The notes beneath the pieces were generated by a model that was not told where the DNA came from, made no database searches, and worked only from the letters and a program-made list of their open reading frames with translations. Positions 55,947 through 64,000 of a DNA stretch of 64,000 nucleotides are shown here, in pieces (the first letter of the stretch is position 1; each line of letters begins with the position of its first letter). This DNA comes from Jeotgalibaca porci (GTDB lineage: Bacteria; Bacillota; Bacilli; Lactobacillales; Aerococcaceae). The translations under genes were made by a program, and so were the position numbers. Where the stretch lies: the NCBI RefSeq assembly GCF_011299095.1, contig NZ_CP049889.1:568501-632500 (forward strand), written 5' to 3'.

Positions 55947-56777
55947 TTAGCGGTTTATAAGCAACGAAACCGCAACAGTAATGGTTTTCAGAGGCTTTTC
56001 CAATAATGACTCTATGTCAGCTTCACTAGCGCCCCATGTAAGTGGCGTCATCTCAACCAACCAACGGAATGTATCCTCAGTCAGGGCCACTTCATACCTC
56101 ACATGTTCATGTATACAATCCGGATAAACTTCTTTGAAGCGTGCCACGACATCGTCATTTTCATACGCACGTTCGCCGTAAAGACGCTGACGTAACTCAA
56201 TTAAATAATCCGTATCTGGCACTACTTTGTAGACGCGCCCTTCCGACTTCAAAACACGATTAAACTCCTGATAATGCGATGGCGAAAAAATATTTAAGAT
56301 CGCATCGAATTGCTTTTCTCCAAATGGTGATTGGGCTAAATCCGCCACACACCAAAAGGCATCATCAAAAAAGTGTGCTGCTGCCAGTTGAATAGCATCT
56401 TTGGAAATATCAAAACCAATTTTTTTACCGGACAATCCTTGTTCTGTTAAATAATGTAAATGGGATCCTTCCCCGCAACCAACATCCAATAACGTTGCAT
56501 CCTGGGGAATATGTTTCAAAATTGCATCCAAAATGGGATGAAAAAAACCGGTATCAGCCAATGCTTTTCGACTCGACAACATACTTTTGTCATAGTCGTT
56601 CTGGCCGCCTTTTAACAATAAATGAAGCGTTCCTTTTTTGCCTAAATCAAAGTGGTGGTTGTTCGCACATTTTACACCTTGATTGGACACTTCTTGGAAC
56701 GCTTCTTTACAGACTGGACATTGTAACAATGCCAGATTTTCTTCTAAATATACTGTACTGCGCTCAATCTTTTTCAC
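55947..56777 (-). CDS. rlmA: RlmA-family 23S rRNA guanine-N1 methyltransferase
   Basis: 276 residues. N-terminal zinc finger CPVCKEAF ... CANNHHFD (about 20-44), SAM-binding LDVGCGEGSHL (about 96-106) and NIFSPSHYQEF (about 161) as in RlmA/TlrB. Methylates G745 or G748 of 23S rRNA. The type (I or II) cannot be decided here. Start is GTG at 56775-56777 behind AAGGAGGG. Sixteen bases after the PTS-like gene. Confidence 0.9.
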   Translation of the reverse strand: MKKIERSTVYLEENLALLQCPVCKEAFQEVSNQGVKCANNHHFDLGKKGTLHLLLKGGQNDYDKSMLSSRKALADTGFFHPILDAILKHIPQDATLLDVGCGEGSHLHYLTEQGLSGKKIGFDISKDAIQLAAAHFFDDAFWCVADLAQSPFGEKQFDAILNIFSPSHYQEFNRVLKSEGRVYKVVPDTDYLIELRQRLYGERAYENDDVVARFKEVYPDCIHEHVRYEVALTEDTFRWLVEMTPLTWGASEADIESLLEKPLKTITVAVSLLINR

Positions 56778-56793
56778 TGCTCACCCTCCTTCA

Positions 56794-58173
56794 TTATTCT
56801 ATCACATCGCGCCCTTGCCCGGTGGTCGCAATACGAATTTCTTCATCAGATAATTCATAAATCGGTCGTGAAAAAGTCAATGCAAAAGCGACGATTGCTG
56901 CAACCAGCATACTACTGATTGCTACCAAGATATTTCCGGTACTATCCACAAATGCCAACATGGATAAAATATTTGGATTCATAAATTGGTACATTTTCAA
57001 TTGGAATAGTCCTGCAACCAAGCCTCCTGCTCCTCCGCCAATCATGACGTACCACAGCAGATTTTTTAGAATGAGTTCCCCACCATAGATAATGGGTTGG
57101 GTAACACCCAACAGCGCCAATAAGCCACTCACACCGCTGTAAACTCGGTACGTCTTCTTCCGGCTTTTTAACATTAAGGCCAAAGCAACCCCGACATGAG
57201 CCGCATTCGAAATTAACATGCCCGGCCCCAGTAAACTGTCATAACCACGTGTGACCAACGATTGATTTACTGCTTCAAAGAAAGAATAATGCGTTCCCGT
57301 CACAACAAACAAAGGGCCAAAAGCACCCATCAATAACGTAGACAAAAACGGTACTTGTTCAGCGATGATAATAAAGATAGCAACCAAAACGTGACTGGCT
57401 ATGGCCATCAAAGGTAACAGAACGACGACTCCAAAAATTAAACCCGTGCCCATCAAGATAAAAGGCTGGAGCATGGGCCGCATACGAGGAGCCACACGTT
57501 GGACGAGATAATGATCAATGTAAGCTAAAAACGGAACCAAAACTAAAACAGGCAGAATCGTATTGTATTGATGATTATTAATGAGTGGGAAATTTAAGAC
57601 TTGCTCCAACATCCGGGTCGAGACGAATTCACTTACAGCCGGCTGCAACATCATACCAGTAATCGCGGCAGCAATGTAGGGATTCGTTTGGTAATACTTC
57701 GCACTTGAGAATGCTATCAAAACAGGCAGAATCATAAAGACAAGCGTAAAGATAGTCGATAATGTCGTCGAAGTTTCGGTGACAGACTCGAACATTGAGA
57801 ATGACAAGAATAGGACGACAATGGCTTGAATAATTCCACCGGCCATAATAGTTGAGAGCAGTGGCAACAGAAAGTTACGCAGATGAACAAATAATTGAAA
57901 CGGTGCTTCGCTCACTTCTTCCTGCCCTGTTTCCGAGAGACGTAACCCTGTCAGCAAGTGGCGCGCAGATTTATCCGTGGTTAAAATACTGACACTTGTC
58001 TTTCCCAAAATAACTTCTGCAACAAACGGATCAGACGCAATACGATCAATTTCAACGTATTCCAAATGAGCAACCTGGATGACCAATAGCTGTTTGCCCG
58101 CTTCCATTCCAACAATATTAGTGACACCGCCTAAATTCGCAGCCAGTTTATTAGCGCGTGCCTGGAGTTGCAT
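56794..58173 (-). CDS. PTS EIIBC-like permease with a degenerate EIIB domain
   Basis: 459 residues. An N-terminal segment (about 1-70; ANLGGVTNIVGMEAGKQLLVIQV) aligns with glucoside/sucrose EIIB domains, but the phosphorylatable Cys-x-Thr-Arg motif is absent: Gly stands where Cys belongs, and no Cys occurs in the domain. The remainder is an EIIC-like membrane domain with about ten helices. The family ITEP motif is changed to GVTQPIIYG. No EIIA or sugar gene is near. It is next to rlmA with 16 bp. It may be a sensor or non-phosphorylating transporter. Start ATG at 58171-58173 behind AAGGAGGG. Confidence 0.8.
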   Translation of the reverse strand: MQLQARANKLAANLGGVTNIVGMEAGKQLLVIQVAHLEYVEIDRIASDPFVAEVILGKTSVSILTTDKSARHLLTGLRLSETGQEEVSEAPFQLFVHLRNFLLPLLSTIMAGGIIQAIVVLFLSFSMFESVTETSTTLSTIFTLVFMILPVLIAFSSAKYYQTNPYIAAAITGMMLQPAVSEFVSTRMLEQVLNFPLINNHQYNTILPVLVLVPFLAYIDHYLVQRVAPRMRPMLQPFILMGTGLIFGVVVLLPLMAIASHVLVAIFIIIAEQVPFLSTLLMGAFGPLFVVTGTHYSFFEAVNQSLVTRGYDSLLGPGMLISNAAHVGVALALMLKSRKKTYRVYSGVSGLLALLGVTQPIIYGGELILKNLLWYVMIGGGAGGLVAGLFQLKMYQFMNPNILSMLAFVDSTGNILVAISSMLVAAIVAFALTFSRPIYELSDEEIRIATTGQGRDVIE

Positions 58174-58223
58174 GCTAGTCCCTCCTTCCACTCTATTTCG
58201 CCTATAATATAACATTTTTGACC

Positions 58224-58257
58224 AAAAAAAGACACCGACAATCATTTGTCAGTGTCT
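58224..58257 (-). terminator. Terminator of the DUF969-DUF979-pcp operon
   Basis: GACACTGACAA / TTGTCGGTGTC with a short loop and T-run on the minus strand. Confidence 0.88.
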
Positions 58258-58263
58258 CTTCTT

Positions 58264-58911
58264 TTAATGTGTTGCTCCGCCGACTAATTTTAAGTCTTCT
58301 TTGTCATGGAATTCAACCATTGCTTCAATAGCAGCTGTTAGACCTTTCGCCATATCAACCAGACTCATTGCGGGCTGCTCCGGCTTATTGACTACTTGTT
58401 CCGGAATATAAGGAACATGGATAAAACCGGCTTGAATGCCATTTAATTCTTTCTCCGCTAAATACAAAGCATTATACATAATGTGGTTACATACGAACGT
58501 ACCCGCAGTATTCGACACAGCTGCCGGTACGCCAGCCGCTTTGATTTTTTCGACCATTGCTTTAATCGGCAAGGTAGCAAAGTATGCCGGTGCGCCGTCT
58601 TTTTGAATTTCGACATCAATCGGTTGATTGCCTTCATTATCCGGGATACGGGCATCGTCCTGGTTAATCGCCACACGTTCCGGTGTAATCGCATAACGAC
58701 CGCCTGCTTGCCCGATACAAAGGAGCATATCCGGTTTAATTTCCAAAGCTTTCTCACGCATGACTTCGGCTGACTTATGGAAAACAGTTGGGATTTCCAA
58801 CTTCACAATTTCAGCACCGGCAATTTCGTCTTCTAACAGTTTTACGGCTTCAAGCGCCGGGTTGATTTTCTCGCCACCGAACGGATCGAAGGCTGTCACT
58901 AGAATTTTCAT
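58264..58911 (-). CDS. pcp: Pyrrolidone-carboxylate peptidase
   Basis: Cysteine peptidase (C15, 215 residues) removing N-terminal pyroglutamate. Motifs: [14 protein letters not shown] (6-19), [17 protein letters not shown] (Glu about 80), [13 protein letters not shown] (Cys about 142) and HVPYIPEQV (His about 166). Last gene of the operon with DUF979 and DUF969. Confidence 0.96.
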   Translation of the reverse strand: MKILVTAFDPFGGEKINPALEAVKLLEDEIAGAEIVKLEIPTVFHKSAEVMREKALEIKPDMLLCIGQAGGRYAITPERVAINQDDARIPDNEGNQPIDVEIQKDGAPAYFATLPIKAMVEKIKAAGVPAAVSNTAGTFVCNHIMYNALYLAEKELNGIQAGFIHVPYIPEQVVNKPEQPAMSLVDMAKGLTAAIEAMVEFHDKEDLKLVGGATH

Positions 58912-58932
58912 AATATCGTTCCTTTCTGTCTT

Positions 58933-59874
58933 TTAGAATGCCCAGAAATACATCAAGGCAATATGAATCACAATCAGTATAAGTGCCATTGGCGTTTGAA
59001 CTTTAATAACACCATTTGGGTTCTTCATTTCCAACAAAGCTGCTGGCAACGCGTTAAAGTTCGCAGCCATTGGAGTCATTAACGTCCCACAGAAACCTGC
59101 TGTCATCGCCAAAGCACCCGCAATCGCAGGATCCGCTCCTTGCGCAATTACAAATGGCAAGCCGATACCTGCCGTAATGACGGTAAAGGCGGCAAAGGCA
59201 TTCCCCATAATCATTGTAAAGATAACCATACCAAACACATAGGCAATAACGCCAATCAAACGATTACCTTGAGGAACAACACCTGAGATCAAATCAGCGA
59301 TTACATCGCCAACCCCTGCTGTCGTAAATAAAACACCTAATGCAGCAAGCAGTTGCGGTAAAATTCCTGTCGTACCAACTTGTTGCACCATGCGATCCGA
59401 TTCGTCCAAAGCTTCTTTCGGGCTCGCGCGGAAAATACCCATTGCAACCAATAAAGAAACTACTGCTGCAACCCCAATCCCGACTTGTCCACCAAAAGGA
59501 GTGAATTGAGCGATTACGACCGCCGTAATTGCCAGGATAATAGCGGGCACAAAAATACCATTGCCGATGCGATCTGCATGCGCAGCCTGTTCTTCTTCGG
59601 TCGTTGTTTCCAGTCTACCCATTTTTACTTGTTTGAAGAGAGTCAATAGCCCCATAATCACTAAGAATAGGCCACTGAAGACGGGAGGCATCATGTTACC
59701 GAATGCAAAGATAATTCCTAATAAAGCCCAGAAAATAGCTGTTCCGAAACGAGTCGGATGGTCTGTTTGCTTCATCACGCGGTATGCCGTATAAAAGAGC
59801 TGTACGCCGATAAACATGTAGAACATATCAAGCAGTAACGGTACTAACGTTTCAGTAATATATGCTGCGTTCAT
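58933..59874 (-). CDS. DUF979 family membrane protein
   Basis: 313 residues, about nine hydrophobic helices (for example YMFIGVQLFYTAY, FGTAIFWALLGIIFAFG, GLFLVIMGLLTLF). Paired with DUF969 (start overlaps its stop at 59874), forming a two-subunit ion-transporter-like system. Linkage to pcp suggests transport of 5-oxoproline or a pyroglutamyl peptide; this is inference. Confidence 0.88.
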   Translation of the reverse strand: MNAAYITETLVPLLLDMFYMFIGVQLFYTAYRVMKQTDHPTRFGTAIFWALLGIIFAFGNMMPPVFSGLFLVIMGLLTLFKQVKMGRLETTTEEEQAAHADRIGNGIFVPAIILAITAVVIAQFTPFGGQVGIGVAAVVSLLVAMGIFRASPKEALDESDRMVQQVGTTGILPQLLAALGVLFTTAGVGDVIADLISGVVPQGNRLIGVIAYVFGMVIFTMIMGNAFAAFTVITAGIGLPFVIAQGADPAIAGALAMTAGFCGTLMTPMAANFNALPAALLEMKNPNGVIKVQTPMALILIVIHIALMYFWAF

Positions 59875-60560
59875 TATTTACGACCTCCTTTTTTACCATA
59901 TTTGCGTGCCATCTGTCTATCTGTCACCAAGTTATTAAGTGCAGCAAGTATTAAAGCAATGATGGCAATCGGAAATGAAGCTTTAACGACAGCAATTTCA
60001 GTAATTTCGTAACCCAATGACTTCATTGTTCCAGTAATCATCAATACCCCAGAAGCTGCGATAAAAGTGTTTTGAGCAAAGAAGTTTCCGAAGTTATCGG
60101 AAGCAGCCGATTTTGCTTTTAACATCTCTCTATCCTCTTCGTCAATTTCCCCGTATTTCAATTTAGCAGCAGCCTGCACCATCGGATCTACAATCGGACG
60201 TACAAATTGAGTGTGTCCTTGTAAACGGATGGAGAAAAAGGCCGCAATTTCACGGATGAATTGGTACAACGTTAACATTCTTCCTGAAGTTAAACCTTTA
60301 AGTTTTTGAATCAAATTCGTTGCCTGCATTCTTAGACCGAAACGTTCAGATAGTCCAATCATTGGCAACGTTAAAAAGAATAATGTAACCAGACGATTAT
60401 TAACAAATGCAGAGCCTAAAATTTCTAAAATCTCCACAAAAGAAATACCGGATACTAACCCGGTCACAATTGCAGCAATTAAAACAACAGCAATCGTATC
60501 AAGCTTTAGAACAAAACCAACGACAATAATAGCAATACCAATTAATCGTATCCATTCCAT
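59874..60560 (-). CDS. DUF969 family membrane protein
   Basis: 228 residues with about six hydrophobic segments and the block ALNNLVTDRQMARKYGKK at the C-terminus. Together with DUF979 it resembles a split carboxylate transporter. First gene of the operon; extended -10 promoter TGGTATAAT upstream at 60598-60603. Confidence 0.88.
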   Translation of the reverse strand: MEWIRLIGIAIIVVGFVLKLDTIAVVLIAAIVTGLVSGISFVEILEILGSAFVNNRLVTLFFLTLPMIGLSERFGLRMQATNLIQKLKGLTSGRMLTLYQFIREIAAFFSIRLQGHTQFVRPIVDPMVQAAAKLKYGEIDEEDREMLKAKSAASDNFGNFFAQNTFIAASGVLMITGTMKSLGYEITEIAVVKASFPIAIIALILAALNNLVTDRQMARKYGKKGGRK

Positions 60561-60597
60561 TATTTCTCACTCCTTATATAATATTTTTAATCATCTT

Positions 60598-60625
60598 ATT
60601 ATACCAGATATACGAATATGTTGAA
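60598..60625 (-). promoter_or_regulatory. Promoter of the DUF969-DUF979-pcp operon
   Basis: On the minus strand TTCAAC (about 60620-60625), 16-base spacer, TGG-TATAAT (-10 at 60598-60603, extended). Confidence 0.62.
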
Positions 60626-60712
60626 AAACTTAGGCCTTATCGGACAGTAATCTATAGTGTGGGTGATGAAAGTTGCGTTTGAAAGCAGTTAGAGCGGCGT
60701 CTTACCTCTTCT

Positions 60713-60802
60713 ACCGGCTTTCACGGTTTCTGAATTTGCTGAAAGCCGGTATTTTTCATATTTTACCGGCTTTCAGCGTTTTGTAATTCCCTGAAAGCCG
60801 GC
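60713..60802. repeat. Tandem hairpin array, ACCGGC family, 2 copies of 52 bp
   Basis: ACCGGCTTTCA starts at 60713 and 60765, 52 bp apart, each ending with TGAAAGCCGG and a 14-base spacer ATTTTTCATATTTT. Arms of 11-12 bases are perfectly paired. Same arm core and same period as the array at 3202. Confidence 0.92.
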
Positions 60803-60869
60803 TCCTTCCTTTTTACCTAAAAAAAAAGCATTTTATTTATCTAACAATCTCCGTTTATGCATCATTTAA

Positions 60870-61057
60870 GCACGTCCACAAAGGAATCACCCGGTCCAAA
60901 GATTGTTAAATCAAGCTTTTTTTCCACGTGGAATAAGTCGAGGAGTTATGTTAGGGTGACTCGACGTGCAAAGGTTGGTTGATTTAAGCTGACTTTTTCA
61001 CGCTTTCGCGGTAAATAGTGCAAGAGTTGGACCTTTTCAACTGACCTTTGCACGTCT
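60870..61057. repeat. Large inverted-repeat region beyond the rRNA/tRNA operon
   Basis: GCACGTC (60870-60876), GACGTGC (60963-60969) and GCACGTC (61051-61057) can form two adjacent hairpins of about 95 bases. The inner one is strong: GACGTGCAAAGGT...GTTGA pairs over about 20 bases with the segment ending at 61057 (two mismatches). No gene is visible here. Confidence 0.65.
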
Positions 61058-61107
61058 ACACAATGAATGACGTTCCTCCAGAAACTTATATTACCCTATA
61101 CTACTAC

Positions 61108-61145
61108 AAAAAAAGCACCATCATCTCATAAGAAATGATGGTGCT
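61108..61145 (-). terminator. Terminator at the end of the tRNA cluster
   Basis: AGCACCATCATTTCTTATGAGATGATGGTGCT on the minus strand, followed by seven T's. Confidence 0.92.
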
Positions 61146-61151
61146 AAAGTA

Positions 61152-61235
61152 TACCGGCGGCCGGGGTCGAACCGGCACGCCCTCGCGGGCACTGGATTTT
61201 GAGTCCAGCGCGTCTGCCTATTCCGCCACGCCGGC
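61152..61235 (-). tRNA. tRNA-Leu (CAA)
   Basis: 84 bases with long variable arm (CCCGCGAGGG). The anticodon loop CTCAAAA reads CAA. Last tRNA of the cluster, beyond an internal terminator-like hairpin. No 3' CCA is encoded. Confidence 0.93.
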
Positions 61236-61259
61236 ATCTTACATATTAAGATTGTTAAG

Positions 61260-61317
61260 AAAAAAAAGCACCCACGACTTCAACTAATATTTAGTTCAGT
61301 CAATAGGTGGCTGTGCC
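61260..61317 (-). terminator. Terminator-like hairpin between tRNA-Gln and tRNA-Leu
   Basis: On the minus strand GGCAC-AG-CCAC pairs with GTGG-GTGC around an inner AACTAAATATTAGTT hairpin and is followed by eight T's. It would attenuate transcription before tRNA-Leu. Confidence 0.6.
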
Positions 61318-61332
61318 TTCGTTATAATCTTA

Positions 61333-61403
61333 CTGGGCTAGCTGGATTCGAACCAACGATGACGGAGTCAAAGTCCGTTGCCTTACCGCTTGGCTATAGC
61401 CCA
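61333..61403 (-). tRNA. tRNA-Gln (TTG)
   Basis: 71 bases beginning TGGGCTATAGCCAAGCGG; anticodon loop CTTTGAC reads TTG. Acceptor and T arms pair (GGTTCGAATCC). No encoded CCA. Confidence 0.94.
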
Positions 61404-61409
61404 AAAATG

Positions 61410-61484
61410 GGGCGACTGATGGGAATTGAACCCACGAATGCCGGATCCACAAACCGGTGCGTTAACCACTTCGCCACAATCGCC
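61410..61484 (-). tRNA. tRNA-His (GTG)
   Basis: 75 bases beginning GGCGATTGTGGCGAAGTGG; loop contains TTGTGG, anticodon GTG. Discriminator C73 is usual for histidine. Confidence 0.94.
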
Positions 61485-61498
61485 ATAATAATCCAAAA

Positions 61499-61569
61499 CA
61501 GGGGTAGTAGGATTCGAACCCACACTGACGGTTTTGGAGACCGTAGTACTACCATTATACTATACCCCT
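61499..61569 (-). tRNA. tRNA-Trp (CCA)
   Basis: 71 bases beginning AGGGGTATAGTATAATGG; anticodon loop CTCCAAA reads CCA. The discriminator is G. Confidence 0.94.
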
Positions 61570-61584
61570 AAAACAAAAAAAGAA

Positions 61585-61665
61585 TGGAGGGGGGCAGATT
61601 CGAACTGCCGAACCCGAAGGAGCGGATTTACAGTCCGCCGCGTTTAGCCACTTCGCTACCCCTCC
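61585..61665 (-). tRNA. tRNA-Tyr (GTA)
   Basis: 81 bases beginning GGAGGGGTAGCGAAGTGGC, with anticodon GTA and a long variable arm (CTCCTTCGGGTT), as expected for bacterial tRNA-Tyr. Confidence 0.94.
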
Positions 61666-61666
61666 A

Positions 61667-61742
61667 TGGTGGCCTGGGACGGAATCGAACCGCCGACACC
61701 TTGAGCTTCAATCAAGTGCTCTACCAACTGAGCTACCAGGCC
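61667..61742 (-). tRNA. tRNA-Phe (GAA)
   Basis: 76 bases, beginning GGCCTGGTAGCTCAGTTGG, with anticodon loop TTGAAGC. This tRNA has CCA encoded at its 3' end (61667-61669), unlike most of its neighbours. Confidence 0.94.
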
Positions 61743-61820
61743 AATCTGTGAAACAACACTGTGGACATACGTCCAAGTGAATTATACTTCCTTATGCAGC
61801 TATACATTAAGAAGATAAAA

Positions 61821-61893
61821 CGGTCCCGACGGGATTTGAACCCGCGATCTCCTGCGTGACAGGCAGGCATGTTGACCCCTACACCACGGAACC
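61821..61893 (-). tRNA. tRNA-Asp (GTC)
   Basis: 73 bases beginning GGTTCCGTGGTGTAGGGG; anticodon GTC in CTGTCAC; discriminator G. The 78-bp gap to tRNA-Phe holds a TATAAT-like box (61781-61786, minus strand), possibly an internal promoter. Confidence 0.93.
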
Positions 61894-61895
61894 AA

Positions 61896-61968
61896 TGGAG
61901 GTTGACGGGATCGAACCGCCGACCCTCTGCTTGTAAGGCAGATGCTCTCCCAGCTGAGCTAAACCTCC
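61896..61968 (-). tRNA. tRNA-Val (TAC)
   Basis: 73 bases beginning GGAGGTTTAGCTCAGCTGGG; anticodon loop CTTACAA reads TAC. Confidence 0.94.
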
Positions 61969-61995
61969 ATGTATTTCTATAAATACAATTTGTTA

Positions 61996-62067
61996 TGACC
62001 CGTACGGGACTCGAACCCGTGTTACCGCCGTGAAAGGGCGGTGTCTTAACCGCTTGACCAACGGGCC
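61996..62067 (-). tRNA. tRNA-Glu (TTC)
   Basis: 72 bases beginning GGCCCGTTGGTCAAGCGG; anticodon loop CTTTCAC reads TTC. Confidence 0.94.
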
Positions 62068-62087
62068 ATTATAATAATATTTTTGAA

Positions 62088-62174
62088 CGGAGAGTAAGGG
62101 ATTCGAACCCTTGAGACGGTTTCCCGCCTACACGGTTTCCAACCGTGCTCCTTCGGCCACTCGGACAACTCTCC
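62088..62174 (-). tRNA. tRNA-Ser (GGA)
   Basis: 87 bases beginning GGAGAGTTGTCCGAGTGG; anticodon loop TTGGAAA reads GGA; long variable arm GGCGGGAAACCGTC as expected for serine; discriminator G. Confidence 0.94.
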
Positions 62175-62220
62175 AGAGAACCTATTATAATCAATCATAT
62201 CCCTCTTCATAAAAAGAGAA

Positions 62221-62294
62221 CTCCGCAAGTAGGACTCGAACCTACGACATCATGATTAACAGTCATGCGCTACTACCAACTGAGCTATTGCGGA
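62221..62294 (-). tRNA. tRNA-Asn (GTT)
   Basis: 74 bases beginning TCCGCAATAGCTCAGTTGG; anticodon loop CTGTTAA reads GTT. First tRNA after the 5S gene. Confidence 0.94.
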
Positions 62295-62304
62295 ATAAAA
62301 TTAC

Positions 62305-62421
62305 TGCGCGGCAACGTCCTACTCTCACAAAGGGAAACCCTTCACTACAATCGGCGCTAAGAAGCTTAACTTCTGTGTTCGGGATGGGAACAGGTGTGAC
62401 CTTCTCGCCATCGTCACCGCA
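62305..62421 (-). rRNA. rrf: 5S ribosomal RNA
   Basis: About 117 bases on the minus strand, beginning TGCGGTGACGATGGCGAGAA and containing CCCATCCCGAACACAGAAGT and GAGAGTAGGACGTTGCCGCG, the typical Firmicute 5S. It follows 23S by about 100 bases. The ends are set by pairing of the terminal stem and may be off by a base or two. Confidence 0.95.
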
Positions 62422-62520
62422 CAATTATTTAATTAAAGGAACAACGTTCCCTCAAAACTGAATCCATAACACGACTGAACAGCTGACCAAAGCTCATTCA
62501 TCGCTTGCTTTTTTTATTCT

Positions 62521-64000
<1,480 letters not shown>

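Overview
The window looks like chromosomal DNA from a low-GC Gram-positive of the order Lactobacillales, most likely a Carnobacteriaceae- or Enterococcaceae-like species; I do not name a genus. The basis is gene content and order: Spx, MecA, CoiA, DnaI/DnaB, EcsAB, PrsA, YhaM/N/O, CcrZ-TrmB, and a nrdR-dnaB-dnaI-thrS-infC-rpmI-rplT block. Many blocks keep the order known from Bacillus subtilis (ecsB-ecsA / hit-yhaH / prsA / yhaM-yhaN-yhaO; ytpP-ytpR-(sftA)-murC; ytmP-trmB; yhfI-lplJ). Nearly all of it is core genome. I see no prophage, insertion sequence or CRISPR array.

Layout. 1-6.1 kb: oligoendopeptidase F (5' part only), a HIT protein, the competence protein CoiA, a small membrane protein, MecA, Spx and TrpS. 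6.4-17.2 kb: a YjbQ/LplA/metallo-hydrolase operon, a lone HemY-like oxidase, succinate-semialdehyde dehydrogenase, the infC operon with its leader RNA, an M20 amidohydrolase, and thrS under a T-box. 17.2-25.5 kb: a replication and repair run (dnaI, dnaB, nrdR, coaE, mutM, a broken MFS transporter, polA). 25.5-30.8 kb: MaoC-like protein, murC, a truncated-looking protein at the sftA position, ytpR, ytpP, pepA and a small membrane protein. 31.1-42.7 kb: trmB, ccrZ, ecsAB, hit, yhaH, prsA, yhaM, yhaN, yhaO and yheA. 42.8-53 kb: a class A PBP, a CNNM/CBS transporter behind a structured leader, an aldo/keto reductase, a phosphohexomutase and a MoxR-DUF58-transglutaminase operon. 53.1-60.6 kb: a NERD-domain protein, TrmL, QueG, RlmA, a PTS-like permease lacking the EIIB cysteine, Pcp and the DUF979/DUF969 pair. 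61.1-64 kb: the distal part of an rRNA operon read on the minus strand (23S, 5S, then eleven tRNAs).

The most unusual feature is a set of intergenic arrays of tandem hairpins. At least eight gene-free gaps hold imperfect palindromes; in six of them the repeat period is 50, 51 or 52 bp (2 to 7 copies). Sequence differs from array to array, with two recognisable families (an ACTCAAA...TTTGAGT group and an ACCGGC...GCCGGT group), but unit length is almost constant and close to five helical turns. All lie outside operons and almost always just beyond a terminator. I know of no described element with exactly this architecture.

Second, coiA and the NERD-domain gene, 51 kb apart, share an 18-of-20 identical upstream element at a promoter-like distance. 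This suggests the NERD protein belongs to the competence regulon. With mecA and spx also present, the window holds both candidate competence effectors and proteolytic regulators.
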